Below are positions 16,156-25,715 of a stretch of DNA of 64,000 nucleotides, one piece after another. The stretch is taken from positions 1-64,000 of the forward strand of contig CAWIDE010000015.1 of the NCBI GenBank assembly GCA_963834715.1, in the 5' to 3' direction. The translations under genes and the position numbers were made by a program. The notes beneath the pieces were generated by a model, which was not told the DNA's origin, did no database searches, and saw only the letters and a list, made by a program, of their open reading frames with translations. Every line of letters starts with the position of its first letter. Within the stretch, counting starts at the first letter, position 1. The stretch comes from CAVSUZ01 sp963834715 (lineage in GTDB: Bacteria > Pseudomonadota > Alphaproteobacteria > Acetobacterales > Acetobacteraceae).

Positions 16156-18552
16156 ATGCGGCGGTCAGCTCTAATCGTGGTTCTCATCTATTCGGCTACC
16201 AGCGCCGTCGCGTCGGCAACTCCTGCTCACCCGCAAACCGGTCCGTCCGCACCCGCCCCAACTCCGCCGCCGCCCAACTTGTCAATTCAACCCACCCCGG
16301 AAAGATCAGGACGCACCGACAGCTCCAGCATCCTTATTCCATTTGACTCTTCGGTCGGTGCGGCTGCGTTCAACCAACGGGATCAACTCGTTGTAGTCTT
16401 CGATGCCGAACGGCCCATCGATCTCTCAGCGCTGCAAGCCGATCCGGTCTATGGCAGGGCAACCATATACCTGCTCCCGGGCGCCTCCGTCATGCGCCTT
16501 CCTCTGCCAGACGGCATCTGGGCCTCGCTGGAACGGGAACCAGATGGGTGGCGCATTGTTTTGCAAACACAACGCCCGGTGCTACCGCCTGCCACCCCAA
16601 CGTCGTCCCGCGATCAGCTATCTTGGGCCATCCAGCAGCCGGGTCAGGCGGTCCGAATCCCCGATGACCTCACTGGTTCTGTGTTGTTGATCGGTACCGT
16701 CAGGACCACGGCTGCAGCCGTTCTGCTCGCCCAAACTACTCCGCAATTCGTGCTGCGCCCCACCATCCTGGGTATTGTGGTGGAGCCACTCAGCGATCGG
16801 CTCACGCTGGACGTGCGTCCGCATGGCTTTGCTCTCAGCAACCCGGGCGCCCGGCTCGACTTGGTCCCATCCTCACCGGAGCTCTTCGCGCGCGCTAACG
16901 CGATCGGTCTCACCACCCAGTTCGGCCTCTCCCCCGAACCGCAGGATGCGTTATTCCAAGCCGCCCGTGCCCTGATCACGACGACGGCCTCACCACCACC
17001 TGCGCAGCGAGCCTCGGCGGAGCGCGAGTTAGCGCGAAAAATGATCGCGCTTGGAATGGGCGCAGAGGCGCAGGCGATGCTCCATCTTGCTGCCCTCCGG
17101 GACCCCAGAAAGACGCGGCTTGCGGACTACCGCGGGCTCCTCGCCCTCGCCGCCCTGCTGGCAAACAGGTTGCCTAAATCGGCGCCGATCAATGACCCAG
17201 ACCTGTCGGGAACCGACGAGGTGACTCTGTGGCGAGCCCTCCGCGGTGCCGCGTTGCGAGAAAACTTGGCGACAGTGGGGCCACAACTTGCCTCGACATG
17301 GCCGCTGATCCTCTCCTACGGACCCGCATTGAAACAGCGGCTGCTCCCCGTCGCCGCCGAGACCTTGATTAAATCTAACAACTTACCCGCGGCTCAATCT
17401 CTCCTGCAGGCCGAACCAGACCCGCCCGCCTTGGCGGTGGCGCGTGCCATGCTGGCCGAGGCCGAAGGTAATACAGCCGCCGCCCTCGCTGGTTACGATG
17501 CTTTGGGTCACGGGCGGGATCCGCTCCTCCGGGTCCGCGCTGCCCGGCGGGCAATAGAGTTGCGACTGGCCACCCACCAGTTAACGCCGGCTCAGGCAGC
17601 GGACGCCTACGGCAAACTCGTTGCCGCCTGGCACGGCGGGCACATCGAACGCGCCGTCCGGGAACGATTCGCCGCGCTGCTCGCGGAATCCGGTAAATGG
17701 CAGCAATCACTCGCCGAACTCCGCATGCTCGAAAACGACTTTCCCGACCAGGCAGAGGCGATCCGCAGCCGTAGGAGAGCCGCCTTCGTCGCCTTCCTCA
17801 GCTCCCCTGTGGCCGGGACCCTCTCACCCGTCGATTTCCTCACCTTCGCGCGCGCAAACGCAGATGTAGCGCCCGAGGGCGATGCCGGCATTGCCCTTCA
17901 GATGGCGCTCGCAGACAAGTTGATTGCCCTCGACTTCACCGGGCAGGCTGCCTCTGTCCTGCAGAAACTCTTGGATTCATCGCCCTCCCCCAGCGCCCGC
18001 GCAGAAATCGGGGCGCGTCTCGCCCGTCTCCTGATCCGTGAAGGTAATGCTCCCGGCGCGCTCGAGGCGCTTTATAAGTCGAACTTCCCTGACCTCCCAC
18101 CCCCACTGACCGAGCAGCGCAGTCTGATGCAGGCCAAGGCCCTGGCGCTCCAGGGCAATGTTGAACAGGCGGTCACCCTTCTGGCAGGTTTGAATGTGCC
18201 CGCCGCGGACCGGCTACGGGCCGAGATCCTGGAGCGGAAACGTGATTGGGCGGGGGCCGAACAGGCGCTAAAGGATCTCGCTGGGCACGTTGTGCCCACA
18301 TCCGGCCCGCTCACGGATGCTCAGCGGAACACCCTGCTCCACCTCGCCACCGCCATGACTTACGCCGGCGATGACGCTGGGCTGGCCGACCTCCGGTCAC
18401 GCGAAATGGAACGGATGGGTGACGGGCCAGTGGCGAACCTATTTCGCATCCTGACCGAAGCGCCGATACATCACGTAGCCGATCTCCCCAATGCAGAGAA
18501 GGACCTCAGAAGGGCAGGCGCTCTGCCAGGCGACTTGAACTCCGTCCATTAA
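16156..18552 (+). CDS. Large secreted TPR-type protein of the flagellar cluster
   Basis: From ATG 16156 the protein has 798 residues and a signal peptide (MRRSALIVVLIYSATSAVASA). A Pro-rich linker and a beta-rich segment (residues about 45-240) follow. The rest is alanine-rich helical repeats of TPR type, for example LARKMIALGMGAEAQAMLHL and LARLLIREGNAPGALEALYK. The frame is open 14 codons further upstream, but that start would remove the signal peptide from the terminus. Position between cheZ-like and speD links it to the flagellar region; function is unknown. Confidence 0.7.
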   Translation: MRRSALIVVLIYSATSAVASATPAHPQTGPSAPAPTPPPPNLSIQPTPERSGRTDSSSILIPFDSSVGAAAFNQRDQLVVVFDAERPIDLSALQADPVYGRATIYLLPGASVMRLPLPDGIWASLEREPDGWRIVLQTQRPVLPPATPTSSRDQLSWAIQQPGQAVRIPDDLTGSVLLIGTVRTTAAAVLLAQTTPQFVLRPTILGIVVEPLSDRLTLDVRPHGFALSNPGARLDLVPSSPELFARANAIGLTTQFGLSPEPQDALFQAARALITTTASPPPAQRASAERELARKMIALGMGAEAQAMLHLAALRDPRKTRLADYRGLLALAALLANRLPKSAPINDPDLSGTDEVTLWRALRGAALRENLATVGPQLASTWPLILSYGPALKQRLLPVAAETLIKSNNLPAAQSLLQAEPDPPALAVARAMLAEAEGNTAAALAGYDALGHGRDPLLRVRAARRAIELRLATHQLTPAQAADAYGKLVAAWHGGHIERAVRERFAALLAESGKWQQSLAELRMLENDFPDQAEAIRSRRRAAFVAFLSSPVAGTLSPVDFLTFARANADVAPEGDAGIALQMALADKLIALDFTGQAASVLQKLLDSSPSPSARAEIGARLARLLIREGNAPGALEALYKSNFPDLPPPLTEQRSLMQAKALALQGNVEQAVTLLAGLNVPAADRLRAEILERKRDWAGAEQALKDLAGHVVPTSGPLTDAQRNTLLHLATAMTYAGDDAGLADLRSREMERMGDGPVANLFRILTEAPIHHVADLPNAEKDLRRAGALPGDLNSVH

Positions 18553-18704
18553 AGGCCGGCACCATACGGGCCAGAAATCACCGGCGAGTTTTTTGACCAC
18601 CCAAACAAGAACCTCTTGCATTGCAGAATACCCTTGACCATGTTTCGCGGCCTTGGCCACGGGCGACGCGCCCACGGGCTATCTACTGGCAGGATAGGGT
18701 AGCG

Positions 18705-19154
18705 ATGGACGCACTCACTCCTCTGGGGATGGTCTCGGACCTTCCGAGCAGCAACCAGACTTTCCAAGGCGGCGAAACGCCGAAGGATTATTTCGTCGAA
18801 AAGGGCGGACAGAAATTCGCCGGCATGCACCTCTTGGTGGACCTGTGGGGTGCTCACCATTTACAGGATCCGGCCTTCATAGAATCCGCTCTGCGCGAAG
18901 CCTCGGAAGCCGCTGGCGCTACGATATTGCACAGTCATTTCCATCATTTTTCGCCTAACGGCGGCGTGTCCGGCGTCATCGTCCTGGCTGAAAGCCACAT
19001 GTCCATCCATACATGGCCAGAGCGGAACTTTGCCGCGATCGATATCTTCATGTGCGGCTCATGTGACCCATATCGCTCACTTCCTATCCTGAAAGCCGCG
19101 TTCGAAGCGACGGAGATGCGCCTCAACGAGGAACGCCGCGGTTTGGTCTCCTAG
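18705..19154 (+). CDS. speD: S-adenosylmethionine decarboxylase proenzyme
   Basis: The 149-residue proenzyme makes decarboxylated S-adenosylmethionine for spermidine synthesis. The self-cleavage site is in LAESHMSIHTWPE, where the serine becomes the pyruvoyl group; the catalytic region MCGSCDPYRS is also present. Length suits the small bacterial class. ATG 18705 was chosen because the conserved region starts after it; the open frame reaches 18621. speE follows 15 bases later, so the two form a small polyamine operon inside flagellar genes. Confidence 0.92.
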   Translation: MDALTPLGMVSDLPSSNQTFQGGETPKDYFVEKGGQKFAGMHLLVDLWGAHHLQDPAFIESALREASEAAGATILHSHFHHFSPNGGVSGVIVLAESHMSIHTWPERNFAAIDIFMCGSCDPYRSLPILKAAFEATEMRLNEERRGLVS

Positions 19155-19169
19155 ACGGTCTCTGGCATC

Positions 19170-20039
19170 GTGGCAGTCGATAGCTGGATCAATGAAACAC
19201 TGTACCCCGACTGGGGCCAGCGTTTCCTCGTGAAGCGCGAACTCGTTCGCGTCCAAAGCACCTTCCAGGAGATCGTCCTTTTCGAGAGCACGTCGCACGG
19301 CCGCGTCATGATGCTCGACGGCGTGGTCCAGATCACTGAACGCGATGAATTCGTGTACCAGGAAATGATCACCCACGTGCCGCTCCTCGCCCATGACGCC
19401 GCCACGGACGTTCTCATCATCGGCGCCGGTGATGGGGGCGTCTTGCGCCGTGTCCTGGCCCATCCGAACGTGCATCACGCCGTGATGGTCGAGATCGATG
19501 GAGAGGTGATACGTGTGGCCAAGGAGTTTCTACCGGATATCGCCGGCAACGCCTGGGCCGATCCTCGCACCACGATCATAGTCGGCGATGGGATCGAATA
19601 CGTCAAACAGTCGCCCAATAACTCTTTCGATATCATCATCGTTGACTCCACTGACCCCATCGGCGCCGGCGAAGTCCTGTTCACCGATGAATTCTACGCC
19701 AATGCCGCGCGCATCCTCACCGGTCGCGGCGTCATCGTGAACCAGTGCGGCGTCCCATTCATGCAGGCGGACGAACTGCAGCAGACGAGTCGGCGAAGGG
19801 CACGCAACTTCCCGCATGTGTCTGCCTACGTTGCTGCCGTTCCGACCTATGTGGGTGGGTTCATGACCCTCGGCTGGGCGGCCAAGGACCCTGCCCTATC
19901 CTGTCGGCCCGTTGAGGAAGTCCGCCGTCGCGCCGAACGCTCGGGGATCCTCGGCCAAACTAGCTATTGGACCCCCGAGATCCACGTCTCCGCCTTCAAC
20001 CTGCCCCCCTATATTTCCCACCTTCTCGAACCTGACTGA
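19170..20039 (+). CDS. speE: Spermidine synthase
   Basis: The 289-residue aminopropyltransferase joins putrescine and decarboxylated S-adenosylmethionine. It shows the N-terminal DYPDWGQ-like ETLYPDWGQRF, the nucleotide-binding LIIGAGDGGVLRR and the catalytic IIIVDSTDPIGAGEVLF. The start is GTG at 19170. It is convergent with fliP, with only two bases between their stops. Intact and of normal length. Confidence 0.95.
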   Translation: MAVDSWINETLYPDWGQRFLVKRELVRVQSTFQEIVLFESTSHGRVMMLDGVVQITERDEFVYQEMITHVPLLAHDAATDVLIIGAGDGGVLRRVLAHPNVHHAVMVEIDGEVIRVAKEFLPDIAGNAWADPRTTIIVGDGIEYVKQSPNNSFDIIIVDSTDPIGAGEVLFTDEFYANAARILTGRGVIVNQCGVPFMQADELQQTSRRRARNFPHVSAYVAAVPTYVGGFMTLGWAAKDPALSCRPVEEVRRRAERSGILGQTSYWTPEIHVSAFNLPPYISHLLEPD

Positions 20040-20041
20040 TA

Positions 20042-20770
20042 TCAGTGAAATCCCTGCACCAAGCTTCCCGCCAATAGCCGCCATCCGTCGATCAGCACAA
20101 AAAATATCAGCTTGAACGGTAGCGATACCACATTCGGTGGGAGCATCATCATCCCCAAGCTCATCAGCACACTCGCGACCACCATATCGACGATCAGAAA
20201 AGGGAGGAACAGCAGAAACCCGATCTCGAACGCCCTCCGCAGCTCGCCGATGATGAACGCCGGGATTAACGCACGCCACGGGGTCTGATCAGGCGCACGC
20301 GGCGTTGGAAGATTGCCCATGTCCAAGAATAACTTCAAATCCGATTCGCGCAGATTATCTACCATGAAATGCCGGAATGGCTCGGCTGCCAGCCTCAGGC
20401 CTTCCAGACTATCAATGTGGCCCTCGCTCATTGGCAGCAATCCTCCGCTCCATGACGCCTGCAATACCGGTTGCATCACGAAAAACGTCAGGAACAGCGC
20501 GAGCCCTATCAGCACAATGTTCGGCGGAGTGCCCTGCGTACTCAGCGCACTCCTCAGCAACGACAGAACAATAATGATCCGGGTAAATGCGGTCACCATG
20601 ACCAGCAGGCTTGGGGCAAGCGATAGTGCCGTCACCAGCGCTGTGATCTGAACGAGGCGCCCCGTCGCACCTGGCTCCCCAGCGCTCCCCAAGTCAATGC
20701 TCACCGACTGTGCAACAGCAGGAGCGCTGAGCATCACCAGGCCAACTGCTAGCAGCAATCTCTTGATCAC
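20042..20770 (-). CDS. fliP: Flagellar export gate protein FliP
   Basis: The 242-residue protein has a signal peptide (LLLAVGLVMLSAPAVAQS) and the conserved core of the export gate: FTRIIIVLSLLRSALSTQGTPPN, LFLTFFVMQP and LIPAFIIGELRRAFEIGFLLFLP. FliP forms the pore ring together with FliQ and FliR. It overlaps fliO upstream by four bases. Its own frame is intact, although FliR is interrupted. Confidence 0.95.
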   Translation of the reverse strand: MIKRLLLAVGLVMLSAPAVAQSVSIDLGSAGEPGATGRLVQITALVTALSLAPSLLVMVTAFTRIIIVLSLLRSALSTQGTPPNIVLIGLALFLTFFVMQPVLQASWSGGLLPMSEGHIDSLEGLRLAAEPFRHFMVDNLRESDLKLFLDMGNLPTPRAPDQTPWRALIPAFIIGELRRAFEIGFLLFLPFLIVDMVVASVLMSLGMMMLPPNVVSLPFKLIFFVLIDGWRLLAGSLVQGFH

Positions 20771-21057
20771 TGCCCGCTTTCCCGCCGCGCGTCCGCACCC
20801 TCCGGCAACCAGCCCAGCGCATTGTCTCCTTCGGGGCCGGTCAACAGTAGAAGCTGACGATTACGGCAGCCTATCAAATATAGCCGCCGACGCGCATCCA
20901 GCGGGACCACCTCCATTATCGAAAGAGTCCGCCCAGTTCGCACCGGCCGCAACCCCAGCCCGGCCAGCCGCGCACCACGCCCGAACAGCCAGATCAGGCC
21001 AAGCACCCCTGCCAAGGCGCCAGCCGCAGATAGTCCTGTCGAGAGATAAACCGACAC
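20767..21057 (-). CDS. fliO: Flagellar biosynthesis protein FliO
   Basis: The 96-residue protein has one membrane helix (GALAGVLGLIWLFGRGA) followed by the FliO beta domain (LSIMEVVPLDARRRLYLIGC). FliO assists assembly of the FliP ring. It overlaps fliP at its stop, and its short length is normal for FliO. Confidence 0.85.
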   Translation of the reverse strand: MSVYLSTGLSAAGALAGVLGLIWLFGRGARLAGLGLRPVRTGRTLSIMEVVPLDARRRLYLIGCRNRQLLLLTGPEGDNALGWLPEGADARRESGQ

Positions 21058-21097
21058 GCGCGACCTCTTGCCGGGCGGAATAAAATACGTGCTGTCG

Positions 21098-21484
21098 TTA
21101 AGCAGGTGGTATTAGCCGCATCAGCTCCGCCAAGGATGCCAACCCAAGGCGCATAGCAATCAGCTCCTGATGCAGTTCCCGCCCGTCCTCTGGATTCAGA
21201 TCAAGGGCCTTCGCACATAGAAATCCCACCTGAGTGTCCAGACCCGTCAAGTCCAAACTCCGCGCCATACGTGCAAGCGCACAGGCGACGCCGATCGTGG
21301 CGTACAGCGCCTTAGCCAGGGATCGCGTCTCCTCCAGAGGAGATTCGTAGGTCACTAGCTCCGAGCAATCCTCGACCGGAAGCCGGAACGGCGCCAAATA
21401 CCTGCTCTGCATACCTCGATATTGGATCGAATCGGTTACCAATTCATTTGCAGCGCCGGCAACGCCCATTAACCAGGTTTTCAT
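21098..21484 (-). CDS. Unknown protein divergent from flgB
   Basis: The 128-residue protein begins MKTWLMGVAGAANELVTDSI and is mainly helical (LAKALYATIGVACALARMARSL). It lies upstream of fliO on the same strand and is divergent from flgB, 23 bases away, so they may share a promoter region. I do not recognise the family. Location suggests a role tied to flagella, which is inference. Confidence 0.6.
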   Translation of the reverse strand: MKTWLMGVAGAANELVTDSIQYRGMQSRYLAPFRLPVEDCSELVTYESPLEETRSLAKALYATIGVACALARMARSLDLTGLDTQVGFLCAKALDLNPEDGRELHQELIAMRLGLASLAELMRLIPPA

Positions 21485-21507
21485 TCGTTCCCGACATACC
21501 TCCCGTC

Positions 21508-21891
21508 ATGGATCTTGCGCAAAACGCGATATTCAACCTGGCAGAGCAACGGCTACGCTGGCTGAACAATCGCCAGATCATGTTGGCCCGTAACATGGCC
21601 AACCTCGATACGCCTGGGTACGTAGCCCAGAACCAGCCCGACTTTTCAACGACCCTCTCGCAAACCGCAACCACTCTCACCCGTACCGATCCTCGCCACT
21701 TGACTGGCCACAACCTTCTTACCAGCGCCTCGGCCACCTCGCCGTTCCATTCACTCGACGGCAATGCCGTCACATTAGAAGATCAACTTACAAAGCTCGC
21801 TGAAACGGATACAGATCAGCGCCTCACAACCACCATCTACAAGGAGTATATTACAATGTTTAACATTGCCTTAGGCCGTAGTGGCGGATAA
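21508..21891 (+). CDS. flgB: Flagellar basal-body rod protein FlgB
   Basis: The 127-residue product builds the proximal rod. The rod-protein signature is present in RQIMLARNMANLDTPGYVAQ near residue 25. The C-terminal region (LAETDTDQRLTTTIYKEYITMFNIAL) resembles other FlgB. ATG 21508 (MDLAQNAIFN) was chosen over the longer frame from 21448 because homologues begin here. flgC follows at once. Confidence 0.9.
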   Translation: MDLAQNAIFNLAEQRLRWLNNRQIMLARNMANLDTPGYVAQNQPDFSTTLSQTATTLTRTDPRHLTGHNLLTSASATSPFHSLDGNAVTLEDQLTKLAETDTDQRLTTTIYKEYITMFNIALGRSGG

Positions 21892-21901
21892 TTGTCTAGC
21901 C

Positions 21902-22309
21902 ATGGATCTCGACAAAGCCCTCGCTATCTCTGCCAGCGGATTGGCAGCGCAATCCACCCGCCTCCGGGTGGTGGCAGAGAACCTCGCCAACCAGGATAGC
22001 ACAAGCTCCGCGCCAGGAGGAGACCCGTACCGTCGCAAAACCATCTCCTTTTCCGATCAGCTCGATCAAAAAGTTGCCGCAGATCTCGTCCAGGTACAGC
22101 ATATTGGCGAAGATATGAGCGATTTTCCCACCCGCTACGACCCATCTAATCCCGCAGCGGATGCCAGCGGTTACGTCAAAGTGCCCAACGTCAACGCCCT
22201 TACCGAGATGATGGATATGAGGGACGCTGACCGCACCTATGCTGCCAACCTCTCGGTCATGCAAACGACGCGAAACATGCTGGATCGCACAATAGATCTC
22301 CTCAAATGA
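21902..22309 (+). CDS. flgC: Flagellar basal-body rod protein FlgC
   Basis: The 135-residue rod protein starts MDLDKALAISASGLAAQSTR and has the rod motif VVAENLANQDSTSSAPGGDPYRRK. The C-terminal helix (TYAANLSVMQTTRNMLDRTIDLL) is typical. It overlaps fliE by four bases. The longer frame from 21881 adds seven residues overlapping flgB and is less likely. Confidence 0.92.
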   Translation: MDLDKALAISASGLAAQSTRLRVVAENLANQDSTSSAPGGDPYRRKTISFSDQLDQKVAADLVQVQHIGEDMSDFPTRYDPSNPAADASGYVKVPNVNALTEMMDMRDADRTYAANLSVMQTTRNMLDRTIDLLK

Positions 22310-22602
22310 CCGCTGCCGCCGTAGTCAGCCCACTTACCGCGGCAAACGCATACGCCCGCTCACAGCAAACGCCTGCTGATTCGCGGACGGATTTTGGCGA
22401 TGTACTTCAAAATACCCTTCACGATGCAATCAACGTTGGTAACGAAGCCGACCAGCAGGCTATCCGGGCAATTACAGGCCACGGGGATGTCAATGAAGTT
22501 GTCACCGCCCTGACGCACGCACAGCTCACACTCCAGACAGCAACCGTCATTCGGGACCGCGTCATTCAAGCCTATCAAGATATCATAAAGTTGCCTATTT
22601 GA
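22306..22602 (+). CDS. fliE: Flagellar hook-basal body protein FliE
   Basis: The 98-residue protein links the MS ring to the rod. It has the conserved middle and end: FGDVLQNTLHDAINVGNEAD, VVTALTHAQLTLQTATVIRD and the terminal IQAYQDIIKLPI. Start overlaps flgC. Length is normal. Confidence 0.9.
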   Translation: MTAAAVVSPLTAANAYARSQQTPADSRTDFGDVLQNTLHDAINVGNEADQQAIRAITGHGDVNEVVTALTHAQLTLQTATVIRDRVIQAYQDIIKLPI

Positions 22603-22614
22603 TCGGATAATTTC

Positions 22615-22887
22615 ATGACCGCGGCCGAGCTCGGAAGCGTTATGCGGGACATGTTCCTGGTAATCGGAACTCTCGTCGGCCCCATGCTGCTTGTCGGACT
22701 TGTCATCGGGATCTTGGTCTCTATGCTTCAAGCCATCACGCAGATCCACGAAACAACTCTCGCATTCATTCCCAAGGCCATTGCGATAGGAATAACTCTG
22801 GCCCTACTCGGCCCTTTCATGATGGGAACCCTCGTCGCCTACGCCCAACAACTCTTCGACCACATGATTTCTGTCGGTAGCTCGTGA
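22615..22887 (+). CDS. fliQ: Flagellar export gate protein FliQ
   Basis: The 90-residue membrane protein has two helices and the signature VGPMLLVGLVIGILVSMLQA, ITQIHETTLAFIPK. FliQ stacks around FliP in the export gate. It overlaps fliR by four bases. Confidence 0.93.
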   Translation: MTAAELGSVMRDMFLVIGTLVGPMLLVGLVIGILVSMLQAITQIHETTLAFIPKAIAIGITLALLGPFMMGTLVAYAQQLFDHMISVGSS

Positions 22888-23497
22888 GCTCTGAGACGGC
22901 GCTTGTAATCGGCCAGATTCCATTCTGGACCTGGGCATTTACTCTTATTCTCGCGCGGGTAGCCGCCGCAGTAATGCTGCTCCCGGGTATCGCCGAGGCC
23001 GCAGCACCCTCTATCGTCCGAGCCGGCATCGCCCTCGCCCTGACCCTTGTCCTGCTCCCCATCTTGGCGCCGCTACTCCCGCCTCAGCCCACGTCCTTGG
23101 CGCTGTTCGCGAAGGCCCTCCTGGCCGAAACCTTGGATGGACTCTTCTTGGGCTGGCTAGCTCGCGTCCTGGCTCTCGCCTTGCCAATGGCCGGACAGAT
23201 GATCTCTTATATGATCGGTGTCTCCAGTGTCCTCCAGAACGACATCACCATCGGCACGGGCGCAACAGCCGTGGGCAGCTTGTTTTCAGTGACCATTCCC
23301 GTAATCCTTCTGGGTACCGGCCTCTACGCACTGCCACTGGAAGCATTAGTCGGAAGTTATCGCATTCTTCCCCCTGGACAGCTCATCCCGGCACAACTCA
23401 GTGCCGAACAGGCAGTGCTCACCGTCGCTACAGGGTTTGCGCTCGCGCTCAAGCTATCCTCTCCCTTCATCATCGCCAGTATCATATGGTACACTCA
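22884..23497 (+). pseudogene. fliR: fliR, 5' part (split by IS701-like insertion)
   Basis: The frame starts MSSETALVIGQIPFWTWAFT and covers the first helices of FliR (LILARVAAAVMLLPGI, AEAAAPSIVRAGIALALTLV, GLYALPLEALVGSYRILPPG). It runs into the element after SSPFIIASIIWYT. About 205 residues are present and roughly 55 C-terminal residues are separated. FliR completes the export gate, so loss should block flagellar export. Confidence 0.88.
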
Positions 23498-23535
23498 GCT
23501 CGACTTTGGCCATTTTTGCTTAGAGGGAGCGGCGG

Positions 23536-24177
23536 TCAGGTGAATACGACATCCTCCATGATCCCGCCGTCGAGCGCGGCGCGATAGATGGCGGATGCGA
23601 ATTGCGGGTCATCGCCAACGCGTTTCGGATCGGCGTGCCGGCAAGCGAGGACATCAGTCAAAACATCCTCAAGCATCGAGCGATCGACGGGCACGATGAC
23701 CCCGCTGGTGATGGCGAATTGATCCACGTCACACAGGCGACTGGCAAAGCACATACCGGCTGTGCCACTCACCTCCAGACCCTCATCGATCAGCCATGCC
23801 TCCGCTTGGCGGAGCAGGTCGCTGACCACCAGGCCACACGCGTCATGTCGGCGGTCGATCCGCCAGATCGAGAACCGTGCACGGCACATCGCCTCAAGCA
23901 TGACGATCTCATCCGAATCAGGCGACAGTTGTGCGGCTTTGGCATAGCGATCGATAGGGCGGCTCCGACCTTCCCGTGCGGTGTAGATTGCCAGGTCGAA
24001 CACCAGTATCAGCTCTTCCTCACTGTTGGCGATCAGCGTTTGACCAGCCATCAATCCCAGACGTCTCGCGTGTTCCACAATGGCCGGCCGAGCAAGACAC
24101 TTCAGGGCAGCACTGTGATGGTGCATCCCGATCGCGCGTAGGTGGCGATAGCGGCGCAGCACGTCCTCTCGCTTCAT
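23536..24177 (-). CDS. Passenger protein of unknown function within the IS701-like element
   Basis: The 213-residue protein begins MKREDVLRRYRHLRAIGMHH. It is helical and acidic, with segments EEELILVFDLAIYTAREGRS, SPDSDEIVMLEAMCRARFSI and LIDEGLEVSGTAGMCFASRL. Similar hypothetical proteins occur in other alphaproteobacteria as far as I recall, but I know no function. It is divergent from the transposase and lies wholly between the inverted repeats. It is not recognisably an accessory transposition protein, toxin or resistance gene. Confidence 0.65.
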   Translation of the reverse strand: MKREDVLRRYRHLRAIGMHHHSAALKCLARPAIVEHARRLGLMAGQTLIANSEEELILVFDLAIYTAREGRSRPIDRYAKAAQLSPDSDEIVMLEAMCRARFSIWRIDRRHDACGLVVSDLLRQAEAWLIDEGLEVSGTAGMCFASRLCDVDQFAITSGVIVPVDRSMLEDVLTDVLACRHADPKRVGDDPQFASAIYRAALDGGIMEDVVFT

Positions 24178-24350
24178 ATAGCTCGCTCCCTTCGCTGGTC
24201 TCGTCCTTCATCGGCCGCAACACCATGCAGCTGTGGTGTCGAGTTCGTCATCGCGGCTTCAGCGGCGTTGAATCGAATGTGATCGACCGGTGGATTCGCC
24301 GCCGACTCGGCGCCGGCGAGTCTCTCCCCGGATGTCGATTCGGGGAATGG

Positions 24351-25715
24351 ATGACGGGTACAGCTTCGTGCCGGCTGGTGCCAACAAGACTGGCCGCCTG
24401 GATGCAGCCGTTCGAGGCGGCGTTTACCACGCCGACCTGGCAGCACGTTCTGGTGCTGATCGTCGGCGCTATCCTCACGCCAGGACGGCGCACCGTCGCC
24501 GCCGCTCTGCGGGTCGTCGGGCTCGACCAAGACCCACACTTCACCAACTACCACCGGGTGCTGAACCGTAACCAGTGGTCAAGCCGTTGGATCGCGCGTT
24601 GTCTGCTGCGGCTGTTGGTCGACGCCTTTGTGCCAACCGGCCCGGTCGTCATCGGTCTCGACGACACACTCGAACGGCGCTGGGGCGCTAAAATAAAAGC
24701 CCGCGGCATCTATCGCGATCCGGTACGCTCATCCGAGAGCCACTTCGTCAAAGCCAGCGGTCTACGATGGCTGTCGCTCATGCTGCTGCCGCAGATCCGC
24801 TGGGCTGGGCGTGTCTGGGCCCTGCCGTTCCTGACCGTGCTGGCCCCATCTGAGCGCTACGCACGCGAGCAGCGGCGGCGACACAAGAAGCTGACCGATT
24901 GGGGTCGACAGATGCTGCTGCAGGCAGCGCGCTGGTTGCCGGAGCGGCGCATCATCGCGGTCACCGACAGCAGCTTTGCTGCCATCGAACTGCTTAACGG
25001 TGTGCGCCGCTGGGTCTGCATGATCACCCGCCTGCGCCTCGACGCCCGACTGTTCGACCCGCCACCGCACCGCCGGCGCGGCACCATGGGACGGCCACGC
25101 GTAGTCGGCAAGCGGCAGCCAACCCTTGCCCAACGTCTCGACAGTCGCAAGACCCGCTGGCGGCGCTACCGGGTCACCGGCTGGTATGGTCGCGGTGAAC
25201 GCCTCGTCGAGATCGTGTCCGGTACGGCGGTCTGGTATCATCCCGGCCGCCTCGTTCCCATTCGCTATGTGCTGGTTCGCGACGTCGCCGATGAACTCAA
25301 GCCACAGGCCTTCCTGTGCACGGATCTCGATGCCGACCCACTGGACATCCTGCGCTGGTTCGTCCGGCGGTGGTCAATCGAGGTCACTTTCGCTGAGGTC
25401 CGCCGGCACCTCGGTGTGGAGACCCAGCGCCAATGGTCCGACCCAGCTATCGCACGAACCACTCCGGCGCTCCTCGGGCTGTTCTCACTGATCACGCTCT
25501 GGGTCTACGAACTCTATGGCACGCAGCCACCAACGCCACGATGCGCAAGCTGGTACCGCAAACCCCTGCCGACCTTCAGCGACGCACTGGCACTGATCCG
25601 TCGCGAGCTGTGGACGGGAGGTAATTTACAAAAGTCGAGTCAAATACAAGATGTTGATAAATTCTCTCCGACGACCTTCAACAGCTTGATAAACGTGGCC
25701 TGCTACGCAGCATAA
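24351..25715 (+). CDS. IS701-like (DDE_5) transposase
   Basis: From ATG 24351 the protein has 454 residues. The acidic triad is visible: VVIGLDDTLERRWG, IIAVTDSSFAAIEL and RWSIEVTFAEVRRHLGVETQ. The stretch GRRTVAAALRVVGLDQDPHF and GIYRDPVRSSESHFVKASGL are typical of the DDE_5 family. The frame is open upstream to 23976, overlapping the passenger gene, but that extension does not resemble a transposase. It ends just before the right inverted repeat. Family placement as IS701-like is from memory of the motifs. Confidence 0.8.
   Translation: MTGTASCRLVPTRLAAWMQPFEAAFTTPTWQHVLVLIVGAILTPGRRTVAAALRVVGLDQDPHFTNYHRVLNRNQWSSRWIARCLLRLLVDAFVPTGPVVIGLDDTLERRWGAKIKARGIYRDPVRSSESHFVKASGLRWLSLMLLPQIRWAGRVWALPFLTVLAPSERYAREQRRRHKKLTDWGRQMLLQAARWLPERRIIAVTDSSFAAIELLNGVRRWVCMITRLRLDARLFDPPPHRRRGTMGRPRVVGKRQPTLAQRLDSRKTRWRRYRVTGWYGRGERLVEIVSGTAVWYHPGRLVPIRYVLVRDVADELKPQAFLCTDLDADPLDILRWFVRRWSIEVTFAEVRRHLGVETQRQWSDPAIARTTPALLGLFSLITLWVYELYGTQPPTPRCASWYRKPLPTFSDALALIRRELWTGGNLQKSSQIQDVDKFSPTTFNSLINVACYAA

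Noticed and set aside
24020..24554. Small frames between the passenger gene and the transposase
   Set aside because: They overlap one or both genes, share no motif with known families and lack good start sites.
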